36,204 nucleotides of DNA from assembly GCA_937904325.1 (NCBI GenBank), contig CALGTK010000431.1:1-36204 (forward strand). Reading direction: 5' to 3'. Each line of letters starts with the position of its first letter. Positions within the stretch are counted from its first letter, which is position 1. This document shows positions 25,885 to 36,100 of this stretch, one piece after another. The notes beneath the pieces are model-generated. The model did not search any database. It was given only the letters and a program-made list of their open reading frames with translations, and was not told the DNA's origin. The position numbers and the translations under genes were made by a program. This DNA comes from an uncultured Planctomyces sp. GTDB lineage: Bacteria > Planctomycetota > Planctomycetia > Planctomycetales > Planctomycetaceae.

Positions 25885-26244
25885 GATATCAGCCTTTCTC
25901 AGACAGACTCACGCAACGCAACTCTGCTGCGTTTGGTGGACAACCCGTCAATCAACAGATTCTTCGACATATCAAATAAAAGGTTAAAAATTCGATGGTG
26001 GCACAGCCTGCACGCTGCGGCGTCACCGAAGAACACATTGTTGAGTCGTAAACAGCGGAAAACAAGCGGTGAAACTGGATTTAACAAGGACTATTGGTCG
26101 CAATCCCCACGGATCGCTAAGCTACGGAGCCTGAAACTTTTACAGAGTCTTCTGCAAATGCCCGTGTCTCGTCACTTCTGTTCGTCGAGATTCGTGAAGG
26201 AAGGCTCTGCCCCGGAAGGATCTGCTTCACAAGAGGAGAGCGTC
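25885..26244. promoter_or_regulatory. Divergent intergenic region between regulator and TPR gene
   Basis: These 360 bp should hold promoters for both divergent genes. AT-rich sequence around 25972-25990 (ATATCAAATAAAAGGTTAAAAATTCG region) is the best candidate area, but I cannot assign spaced boxes. The TPR reading frame stays open through this stretch and into the antisense of the receiver gene, which is chance. The strong ribosome binding site before 26245 argues against that extension. Confidence 0.35.
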
Positions 26245-28503
26245 ATGGCCAGACCGTTACAGGAATTCGCACTGGCAATGTCAGTCGTTGTCGTATTTTC
26301 ATCTGTCCTTCCAGCTGCTGAGGAAGACCGCGGCTCTTCGGTTTTCGAAGGTCGTCCTTACCAGTTGCAAAGACTCGACGAGCCGGCTCCCCTGCTCGTC
26401 CCTGTCAATCCTCGAACCGTCGAATTAGACCAACGAAACACTGCAGCTGCCTGGTTTATGACCGGACGACTACACCAGCAGCGTGAGCGTTTTGCCGAGG
26501 CCTTGAAGGCTTACGAAAAATCAGCCGCAATCCAACCCGGCAGTATCGAAATTATCCGGGCTATGATCGACATGGCCTTGCGTCTGAATCAGGGCGAGAA
26601 AGCTCTGAAATACGCAATCGACGCCGTCAAACTCGACCCGGATGATTTTCAGTTGCTTCGGCAGTTGGGTGTCGAAATGGTTCGCGGCAGAAAGCTCGAC
26701 CAGGCAATTAAGTATCTTGAGCAGGCTCGCAACTCGCCAAAGCTGAAAGAGCTGAGTGGGTTCTACGTCCTGATTAACCGCGACCTGGGAATTATTTACA
26801 AAGGACTGGGAGAAATTGAAAAGGCCGCCGATGCCTACGAGATCGTGCTGTCAGCGTTGCTTGATCCCAACAAGTATGGCCTCGATCGTCGAACCCGCGA
26901 CGAGCTTCAAAAACATAAAAGCACATCTTACGAACAAATCGGCCAGGTGTTTCTTCAGGCCAAACGAAACGATCGGGCACTGACTGCTCTCGAAATGGCC
27001 AGCACGCAGCGAAACGGCAAGCCAGGCGGCATTAACTACCTTCTGGCCCAGCTTTACTTCCAGAAGGAAGACTACACTGCGGCGCAGAAGCAGATCGATA
27101 TTTTCTTCGGCTCGAAACTGGTCAAGGGGCGTGGACCTTACCGACTTCTGCAACAAATCCTCGTCAAAACAGAACAGGAAGATTCATTGGCGACTCGCCT
27201 TGAAGAGCTGGTAAAAAACGATCCGACCAACCGTGAAGTAAAAGCATTCCTTGCGGAAGCCTATTTGGAACAAGATCGCCTCGAAGAAGCTGAAGAAATA
27301 TTTACGGCGACATTGAAAGATGGCCCATCGCCGGCAGCGTATCTGGGGCTGGCTCAAATCTATCGCCGGCAGATGAAAGCCGCGGATTTGCTGGAGAATA
27401 TCTCCAAATTTTATGTCCAGGTCTGGCAGCAACGTCCTCTTCCAGAACCACTCGCAACGGAACTGGAAGTCTTGCAGAAAGACAAGACGTTCCAGGACGA
27501 CTTCCTCAAGATCATCCGAGAGCAAACCACCGACGGTGCTCACGCCGAACATTTCGGAAAACTGCTCTTCGTCGCTGAAGTCGTCGAAGGAGCTGAACGC
27601 ACGGAAGATGCCGCGGAACTCTACCGACTCGCTCTGAAGGCGAACCCTGCTCAAGCAGCTACTGTCTACCGAGCACTGGGTGAGCTCTTCATGGCAGCAG
27701 AACTTTACACCGAAGCCGCTGCCGTCTACCGGGAAGCTGCAGACAAGCCATTACTTCAAGGAGCGAAACCCGACAATCTTTTGCGTCTGGCGTTAGCCTT
27801 GGAACTTTCAGGCGAAACCGATCCAGCACTTGAAGCATTGGCGGACGCTATAAAACTGGTGCCAGGCGGACACCCACTTCTCGCCTTCCGCGAAGCGTGG
27901 ATTTACTACCACGCCCATCGCATGACTGCCGCTGCTAAAAAGTTCGAAAGCTTTATTGCAAAATACCCGAAGTCTGAACCATGGACGAAGCAGGCAAAAT
28001 TCAGCCTGTCGGCTGTTTACGTTCAGCTTGGAGATTTTAAACGCGGCGAAGACATCCTCGAAAAATTCCTCGCCGAAAACCCAGACGACATCGGAGTCAA
28101 TAACGACCTTGGATATCTGTACGCTGACCAGGGAAAGAATCTGGAAAAAGCTCGCAAAATGATCCAGAAGGCCGTTGATGCCGAACCTGAAAATGCAGCC
28201 TACCTCGACAGTCTGGGCTGGGTGCTGTTCAAGCTTGGCAACTACAAAGAGGCTATTAGCTGGCTGACAAAAGCAACAGATCTTGAAACAGGAAATGATG
28301 CCACAATCTGGGAACACCTTGGCGATTGCTACAACGCTATCAAAGATGCCAGGGAAGCGAAGAAGGCATGGAACAAAGCTCTTGAACTCGTCAAAGAAGA
28401 CACCCACCCCGACGAGGAGTTGATCAAACGCGTCGAAGAAAAATTAAAAACCCAGAAGTCGGATATCGGCAAAGTGAAATCTGAATCAACCGACGAACCA
28501 TAA
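26245..28503 (+). CDS. Secreted TPR-repeat protein
   Basis: The ATG at 26245 is preceded by AGAGGAG, giving 752 residues; the same frame is open to 25666, but that part overlaps the receiver gene antisense. A signal peptide is visible (LQEFALAMSVVVVFSSVLPA then AEED), so the protein is probably exported. The rest is mostly TPR helices of 34 residues, for example NTAAAWFMTGRLHQQRERFA, EALKAYEKSAAIQPGSIEII, EKALKYAIDAVKLDPDDFQL and AAYLDSLGWVLFKLGNYKEA; I count at least ten units. The C-terminal pair, VNNDLGYLYADQGKNLEKAR and the unit after it, is a common form in exported bacterial TPR proteins. The C-terminus is charged (EEKLKTQKSDIGKVKSEST). TPRs mediate protein binding, so it is probably a periplasmic scaffold. 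It lies 70 bp upstream of ruvB. Confidence 0.88.
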   Translation: MARPLQEFALAMSVVVVFSSVLPAAEEDRGSSVFEGRPYQLQRLDEPAPLLVPVNPRTVELDQRNTAAAWFMTGRLHQQRERFAEALKAYEKSAAIQPGSIEIIRAMIDMALRLNQGEKALKYAIDAVKLDPDDFQLLRQLGVEMVRGRKLDQAIKYLEQARNSPKLKELSGFYVLINRDLGIIYKGLGEIEKAADAYEIVLSALLDPNKYGLDRRTRDELQKHKSTSYEQIGQVFLQAKRNDRALTALEMASTQRNGKPGGINYLLAQLYFQKEDYTAAQKQIDIFFGSKLVKGRGPYRLLQQILVKTEQEDSLATRLEELVKNDPTNREVKAFLAEAYLEQDRLEEAEEIFTATLKDGPSPAAYLGLAQIYRRQMKAADLLENISKFYVQVWQQRPLPEPLATELEVLQKDKTFQDDFLKIIREQTTDGAHAEHFGKLLFVAEVVEGAERTEDAAELYRLALKANPAQAATVYRALGELFMAAELYTEAAAVYREAADKPLLQGAKPDNLLRLALALELSGETDPALEALADAIKLVPGGHPLLAFREAWIYYHAHRMTAAAKKFESFIAKYPKSEPWTKQAKFSLSAVYVQLGDFKRGEDILEKFLAENPDDIGVNNDLGYLYADQGKNLEKARKMIQKAVDAEPENAAYLDSLGWVLFKLGNYKEAISWLTKATDLETGNDATIWEHLGDCYNAIKDAREAKKAWNKALELVKEDTHPDEELIKRVEEKLKTQKSDIGKVKSESTDEP

Positions 28504-28573
28504 CAGGCAACAGGAATGCACAGTCACAGCGGCATGACTTTCGACAAATCACGGGACGGAAACTGGCAGCAGG

Positions 28574-29650
28574 ATGGCACGCGAAAAGACGTTTCAAAGT
28601 TCTGACGACGACGAAGATCCCGAGCCATTTCGATCGTCTTTCGACATTAACGATGAGCAGTTCGACGACACACTCCGGCCGCAACGGCTATGCGATGTTG
28701 TTGGCCAACGCAAAGTCGTTAACCGCCTGCAGATCATGATCGACGCCGCACGTATGCGCAGCGAGCCCCTTGGGCATCTACTCCTCGACGGTCCGCCCGG
28801 ACTTGGGAAGACTACCTTCGCAACAGTGCTCCCTCGTGAGCTTGGCACCGAATGTCTGATTACATCTGGTCCATTGCTCGCCGCTCCGAAAGATCTGCTG
28901 CCGCACATCACCAATGCCGGAAAAGGTTCCGTTCTATTCATCGACGAAATTCATCGCATGGCTCCGGCGGTCGAAGAATTCATCTACCCGGTGATGGAAG
29001 ATTTCCGTGTCGACATCACGCTGGGTGAGGGGATGAACGCCCGCACGATCAATATGCAAATCGAACCATTCACGGTGATTGGCGCGACGACCCGGAGCGG
29101 CATGTTAACAGCGCCATTACGTGACCGTTTTGTAAATCGCCTTCATCTTGACTACTACGAACTGGAAGAACTCGCCGAAATTATTCGCCGCAACGCGGCG
29201 AAGATGAAAGTGGAGATCGACGAAGAGTCCGCCGCAGAGCTCGCCATCCGTGCCCGCGGCACGCCGCGAATCGCCAATAACCTGCTGAGTTGGGTTCGCG
29301 ACTTCGCAATGGTCAAAGCAAAGGGAGTCATCACGAAACAGGTTGCTGAAGACGCGCTTATCATGCAGGAAGTCGACCGGCTTGGCCTGGAAGAACCCGA
29401 CCGAAAGTATCTGCAAACGCTCGTAAAAATCTTCGCTGGCGGCCCGGCCGGTATCCAGGCAATCGGCCACAGCATCAATGTCCCGATTGACACACTGGAA
29501 GACGAAATCGAACCCTTCCTCCTCCGCAACGGCCTCATCCAACGCACACCTCGAGGCCGAATTATCACAGCCATCGGCCTCGAACACATCGGTATGTCAC
29601 TGCCCGGGAACGGAGCCGACGGTGATTCGGCATCCGGCCAGTTGTTCTAA
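28574..29650 (+). CDS. ruvB: Holliday junction branch migration helicase RuvB
   Basis: RuvB is the AAA+ motor that, with RuvA, drives branch migration of Holliday junctions during recombinational repair. The 358-residue product has Walker A GPPGLGKTT (73-81), Walker B LFIDE (121-125), the arginine-finger motif ATTRSG (Arg174, the same position as in E. coli RuvB by my count) and sensor 2 RGTPRIANNLL (from 228). The C-terminal winged helix ends in the usual RTPRGRIIT block. A 30-residue acidic, disordered-looking N-terminus (SSDDDEDPEPFRSS) precedes the core. The normally conserved Gly after DRF is Val here (DRFVNRLHL, about 184-192). ruvA and ruvC are not adjacent. It probably shares a transcript with the TPR gene 70 bp upstream. 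Confidence 0.96.
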   Translation: MAREKTFQSSDDDEDPEPFRSSFDINDEQFDDTLRPQRLCDVVGQRKVVNRLQIMIDAARMRSEPLGHLLLDGPPGLGKTTFATVLPRELGTECLITSGPLLAAPKDLLPHITNAGKGSVLFIDEIHRMAPAVEEFIYPVMEDFRVDITLGEGMNARTINMQIEPFTVIGATTRSGMLTAPLRDRFVNRLHLDYYELEELAEIIRRNAAKMKVEIDEESAAELAIRARGTPRIANNLLSWVRDFAMVKAKGVITKQVAEDALIMQEVDRLGLEEPDRKYLQTLVKIFAGGPAGIQAIGHSINVPIDTLEDEIEPFLLRNGLIQRTPRGRIITAIGLEHIGMSLPGNGADGDSASGQLF

Positions 29651-30192
29651 CACCCTTAAATTGACGTTATTGACGTTGTAGTTCTGTGGCGCGACAACCA
29701 GGCATCGCAAATCTTTCAAGCTTCACTTCGTACTCTGTGTTTTACCTCGTCCGACAAGTAAGCGTGGTTATTGGCGTAAAATTCCCCGACACGCTGACAG
29801 AGTCTGTTTGTATTTCGCCAAATGATATCGACTTCCATAACGTCTCTTTGCAAATAACCAATCAGGAAGAACGTTGGACATGCGGTACACGGACGACGAA
29901 TCTAGCTCATCCAGATGAAAGGCTTGCTGGCGGTTGTGCTGCCAGTTGCCGGTAGAGATGCAAGGGTTACTCCGAACGCTGCGACTAGCGACCAGTCTGT
30001 GGACACACGGCAAACATCCGTTGACTCGCCAAGGTCTTGTCCAGTGATCATGAACAGACCTCAGGATTTGCTGCGCGTCAATCTGGGGGTGTTCGACGGA
30101 GATTTTTTTGCCCCTGCGGGCACCGTTAATCCCGGAAACCTGTAGGGCAAACATCATCGACGTGCCAACAAGTTCCGTAAGTTGACTTATCT
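29651..30192. other. 542-bp gap between convergent ruvB and giant WD40 gene
   Basis: The two flanking genes converge here, so terminators are expected. I see no strong hairpin with a T-run. A direct 8-base repeat TTGACGTT occurs at about 29661-29677. Short frames at 29686-29955 (plus) and 29768-30157 (minus) overlap, lack ribosome binding sites and have no recognisable composition. I found no tRNA-like arms. Confidence 0.4.
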
Positions 30193-33100
30193 TCAGTTCT
30201 GTGCGGCAACCGGCAGCAACACGAAGTACGCCTGCGAGTTTGAACAGGTAACAAGTACCTGCTCCCCCCCCGGAGCGTAAGTCGCTGACCAGGCAACCGC
30301 CGGAGCGGTGACATCGAACAAAGGCTTGCCATCAGCCAGGTTCCAGACACGCACGCTTCCCGAATGACCGCACGAAAGCAGCTTCGTCCCGGCTGCGTTA
30401 AATCCGACCCGGTACACGGCAGATGGGTGGCCAGTCAGGGTTTGAGTGATTGCTCCTGTGGCAACGTTCCAGACTCGAACATCCTGGTCCTTTCCGCCGG
30501 TGGCGATCAGCTGACCGTTGGGGCTGAACCCAAGCGTATAAACGGGCGAGCGGGCTGCGGCGTCCTTCGGAGCGAGAGATTTCACAGCCGCTCCGGTCAC
30601 CGTGCTCCACAACCTCACTGTTCCATCCAGACCGCCTGAAACGATCTGTGAACCATCGGCGTTGAAGGCCACCTGATAGACAGCTCCTTCGTGTCCCTGA
30701 ATCTGCCGCAGTTGATTGCCGGCTGCCAGATCCCACTGACGAACGGTCGCGTCGTTTCCGGCCGAAACAATCGTCTTTCCGTCTGGAGCAAATGCGACGT
30801 CGTAAACCGCTCCGGTGTGACCGGCGAACGACTTGACAGCTACCGGCGAGGCCCATGCCCAGAGGCTGACATGTTTGTCGGCACCTCCGGTCATCAGCTC
30901 TTGTCCGGATGGCGAGAACGCTACCTGACTGAACGCTGCTTCGCTCTTCAGTTCGTGCAGCAGTTTTCCTTCAGTCGGATCGAAGACCTGAAGCAGTCCG
31001 GTCTCCCCAGCAGCGCTCAGCCGAGTTCCCTGTGGTCCGTAGCCGACATCCTGGACGGCCGCCGCTGTTTCGATCTTTGTCGTCGCGGCTCCGTCGGCAA
31101 TAGTCCACTGATAAACGAACTTGTCGACACTGCCGGCAGCCAGCAGCGTGTTGTCAGGCGAAACGGAAAGCGACGTCAACACGTCGGTGGCACCGGAAAA
31201 CTTACGGACTTCGGCTCCGTCGAGGCTCCACAATGTCGCGGTCTTGTCGGCTCCTGCGGAAACGAACTGTGTTCCGGTGCCGACAAACGCAACGTCGTTG
31301 CAGCCACCTTCGTGAGACGCAATCACCTTTGTCGCAGACGGCGTCCACACGCGGACAGACTTGTCGCTGCCCCCGGTGACCAGTTGCGTTCCCTGCTTTG
31401 TGAATAAGACGTCGGCCACCACTCCTTCGTGTCCGGCGAATCGCTCAAGCGGAAGGCCAGCCGCGACGTCCCAGACTCGAACGAATCCATCGTCGCATGT
31501 TGCAGCGACTCGGCTGCCGTCAGCATTGACGCTGACGCTCTGCACGATGTCCGGGTGAGTGAGTTTGGCTACGTCAGCCACGGGTGCTGTGACTGCCGCC
31601 ACGGGAACGTCCCAGGCGAGGACGGTTTTGTCGGCTCCCCCGGCAAACAGTTTCTTGCCATCACCGCTCACAGAGATGCTCAAGGCCGCTTTAGTGAAGC
31701 CTGCAAACATGGCCAGTTGAGTTCCGTCGTCCAGCTTCCATTGCCGAACAGTTTTGTCGACCCCGCACGTGAACAGCGACGTGCCAGCCGGCGCGAAGGC
31801 GACGGAAGTGACCGCTCCTTCGTGGCCAGCCAGAAGACTGACGAACGACGTCCGATGAACAGTGGCCGAATTCGCTGTGTCTGGAACCAGAATCGTTCGC
31901 TGATCTGGCGCGAATGCGAGGCGCGTGATCGGAGCAGCCTGGATAATCACCTCGAGCAGCCGAGCATCGGTTGCATCATGAAGCTGAATGCGTCCGTCTT
32001 CAGTTCCCACTGCAAACCGAGTTCCATCTGCACAGTATCGGACGCGATGACCTTCGGCCTCCGTCTTGAACTGAGCCGTCGCAGGGACAGGAGTTACAGG
32101 CAAAGTGGCTGGCAGATCCCAGACAAACACCTCCGCCTGAGACGTAGCGACAACCTGCTTTCCGTCGGGTCGAACGGCTGCACTGGCAATTCCAGTCGTG
32201 GGCCCTGCCAGCTGTCCAACTGGAGTTCCGTCGGCCGACCACAATCGCACAACCTTGTCGCTGCCAACTGTCGCGACAAGTGAAGTCGGTCCAACCGATT
32301 GGGCCGCAAGATCGGTGACGGAGGCTACATCGGCAATCACGATGCGTGTCGCGTTAACGGACCACAGCCGCACTGAGTTGTCCGCTCCGCCCGAGACGAC
32401 GGTCGCTGGTCCCGCGAAGTCGACGCTCGCGACGGCCGCTTCGTGTCCGGCAAACCTCTGCAGCTCTCTGCCGGTGGCGACATCCCAGACTCTCACAAAC
32501 TTGTCATCAGCTCCGGCGGCGATTCGTGAACCATCTGCGGAAACGCTAACCGACTTTACGGGTGAACCGTGAGTGAACGTCGCTGCCGCGGCCATTGGGG
32601 CATCACTGGCTGCCGTCGGCATTTCCCAGAAATAAACTGCCCCATCAGCACTCGCTGCGGCAACGACCGGCTTCGCGGCCGGACCACTGACATCAACGGA
32701 AGTCACTGCGGCCTTCGGGCCGGAGAACAGATTCAATGCGGTCGATGCGAATTCGATCGGCGATTCTGTAGCGAGTGTCCAGGTGCGAACAAACAGATCC
32801 GCGCCACCCGTTATAAGCTGCTTCCCGTCTGGTGTGAACACGACGCTGTTTGCTCCGTTTTTGTGAGCATCGAGCACGGTGATCAGTGAACGTCTGAGAA
32901 TCGAGCCAGCATTGCCGTTTCCACTGGCGAGAATCGTCCGTCCGTCCGTAGCGACAGCGAGCGAACCGATCGGAACGAGTTCTGCATTCGCTGCCGGCGC
33001 TGGACCGACCGGGCCGAGTTCCTCAAGCAGGCGTCCGCTTTTCGCGCTAAGTAGTCGAACGCGGTTGTCTGCGCAGCCAGTCGCCAGAACCTGATCGGCC

Positions 33101-36100
33101 GCCGTAAACTTCAGCGAATGAATTGGGCTGGCCACTTCCGTCATGAACGCGGCCTTGCCATCAGGGCTCCAGGCAAGCAGCTTGCCATCGGCGACCGATG
33201 CGGCGATCAGACTTCCGTCTGCATTCGACGTAACCGACAAAACGGCGTCAGCAGCTCCCGCTAAATCGACGATGGGCTCACCGGTGACACTCCAGATTCT
33301 CGCGAGTTTGTCGGCTCCCGCGGTGACAAGCTGAAACGAATTCGTAATTTTGAGCAGAGCCAGATCACTCGCGGGGCCCTGGTGAGCCACGACGACTCGC
33401 TGCGCAGCAAGCGTCCAGAGCCGTCCGGTTTTGTCCTCGCTGCCGGACAGGATCGTCTTGCCATCTGCCGCGAAATCGATCGAGTGGCTCGCCCCGGCGT
33501 GACCGACAAGCCGCTCCAGTTCCTGACCGCTGGCGATGTCGAAAATACGGACGATGCCGTCGTCTCCACTTGTCGCGAGTCTGGAAGCGTCGCCACTCAG
33601 GGAAACGTTTGTAATCGCAACTGGCACGGAATATTCGGCCGTCGCGGCGATCGGCTGACCGGCGACGACAGCGTTTGCGGCTGGCAGTTTCCAAAGCCTC
33701 GCAGTTTTTTCCGTCCCCCCTGCGATCGCTGTCAGCCCGTCGGCTGACACAGCAACATCAGCGACGGCACCTGTCATGCCGGCCAGCATGAGCTCGGTCT
33801 TTCCGTTGGCCGCGTTCCATAGTCGGACGGTCTTGTCTTCGCCGCCGCTCAGCAGCCACTTCCCGTTGGGATGCCAGGCGAGGCCGTTGACGGCACCCTC
33901 GTGTCCGGCGATCAAGCGGTCAAGCGAGAGCGTCCGCAACTCCGCCGTGTTTCCGGCGGAAACGGCGAGCGAATTTCCATCTGAGCCGAACGCAAGGTCC
34001 GAGGGCACGACCGCCAGTGTCAGGTCCTCACCGAGAACAGGCTCAGAACCAACGAACACTCGCACATGCATGTCCGCCCCGCCGACGGCCAGCCGCGACC
34101 CGTCAACGTTGAAGCAAAGTCCGGTGATGGCTGCCGGCGTTTCGATCGTCTGAGCCAGCTTGCCATCTGCCAGGGTCCAGACGTAGACATTCTTGTCGGC
34201 CCCGCCGGCAGCAATTTTCGTGCGATCGCGAGTCGCAGTAACTCGCGACAAAGCTCCCGTACTGCCGGAAAACGTGCGAACGGGCTTTCCAGTCTCATCC
34301 CACAGCTTCGCCGTCTGGTCTTCTCCAGCGGTCAGCAGGTTCTGCTTCCCAGCGACATTGACAACGTCGAGGTCATGGATGACGCCTTCGTGAGCAACCA
34401 CAACGGACTGCGCAGAGCCCGTCCATATGCGAGCCGTCCTGTCGGCTCCTCCCGAAAGCACTGTTCCGCCGTCGGCAGTCAATGCGACTTCGTGGACGAC
34501 TCCGGTGTGTCCACTCAGCCGCTCAAGTTCCAGTCCAGTCGTGGTGTCCCACAGCCGCACGATGCCATCGGCAGAGGAAGTCGCAATGCGGTTTCCATCT
34601 GTCGATGCGGCCGCGGAGTGAACAGCGGCCGGGTGAGTCAGCCTGACCTGAACGACGGCGTCCGTAAGGCTCCAGACGTGGACCGTCTTGTCGGCGCTTG
34701 AGGCGATGACACCAGTGCCGTCGGCAGTAAGAGCCACCGAGGTCACTTCGCCGGTGGGACCAGCGAACGGTTTCGAAGTTTCGTTAGCGATCGTCCAGAG
34801 TCGAACGGTCTTGTCAGCCCCACCGGAGAGAATCTGCGTGCCGGCTGCGTTCCAGGCCAGGCCTGTTACCGCGCCTATGTGGCCGGTCAGCTGTTTTGCC
34901 AGGGCAACTCGAAAGACCTGACCAGAGTTGTTCGCGGCACCAGCTACGATCGTTTCTTCGCTGGCCGCAAACGCGGCACCTCGGAGTACGACAGCCCCCG
35001 TCGGGAAGTGCTGGAGCAGCGGCCCTTTTGCGTCCCAGACTCGCAGTCCGTCCGCTCCGGTCGCCGCCACGCGCGAACCACTCGGCGAAAACGCGACGCC
35101 GGTCAGCGCGGCGGGGGCACCTTCAAGTGTCGCCGCAGCAGATCCATTTGCGACCGTGTATATCTTTACAGCGGGGTCGGCACCGGTAACTACGATTTGT
35201 GTACCGTTCGGTGAAAACGCGATGCTCGACACAGCAACGGGATGAGTGATCGTCCGCACGGCAGCGCCCGTGGCCGAATTCCAAAGCTTGACAGTTTTGT
35301 CTGCCGAGCCTGAAGCCAGCGTCGTGCCGGTCAGAGCCAGGCTGATGATTGCTGCGGTGTGCCCCGAAATCTCACGCAGAGGTTTGACTTTCTTTGTTTC
35401 CTCATCGGGCTTCGCCACCGGGTCCCATTGGCGGACAAATTTGTCGGTTCCGCCGGAGATGACCTGAGTCCCCACTCCCACAGCAAGAACGGCGGACACT
35501 ACCGAGCCGTGCTCGAAGATCGCCGTTTGTTTTCCATCGGCGACGGTCCACAGGCGAGCCGTTCCGTCAGCTCCGCCGGTCGCGATATGAGTGCCGGTGT
35601 TCGAGAACGAGACGGCGTTGACAGCTCCCTTGTGACCGACCAGTGCCCGCACGAATTTGCCGTCTGCAACCTGAGAAATCCTCACCGTTCCATCGGCTGA
35701 CGCCGTCGCCATCAGCGTGCCTTTCGGATCGACAGCAACATCCGTGACCGGCATCGTGTGCCCCGCGACAGTCGTGGGAGCGATCGGCAGATTCCAGATT
35801 CGGATCGTGCCGTCGGCACCCGCCGAGGCAATCTGTTTGCCATCCGGTCGAAATGCGACATCGTGGACGGCGCCTGCGTGGCCGGCAAGACTCAGACGAT
35901 CTGACCCATCCGCCGCGTTCCACAACTTGATGAGGCCGGTTTCACTGCCGCTTGCTACCAGCGATTTGTCTTTGCTCAATGCGAGCGTTGCGACGGCTCC
36001 AGACTGGCCAGCCAGTGCCTTCGGTGCGGTTGCCGCTCCGGCTGCATTCATCACAGTAAGCTGCACTTTCCCAGCCGCATCGCCTGTTACAGCGATGGTT

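Noticed and set aside
25666-26244. N-terminal extension of the TPR protein by 193 residues
   Set aside because: It lies antisense to the receiver domain and lacks protein-like composition. A strong ribosome binding site and signal peptide start at 26245.
29686-30157. Overlapping small frames in the ruvB-WD40 gap
   Set aside because: They overlap on opposite strands, have no ribosome binding site and no recognisable features.
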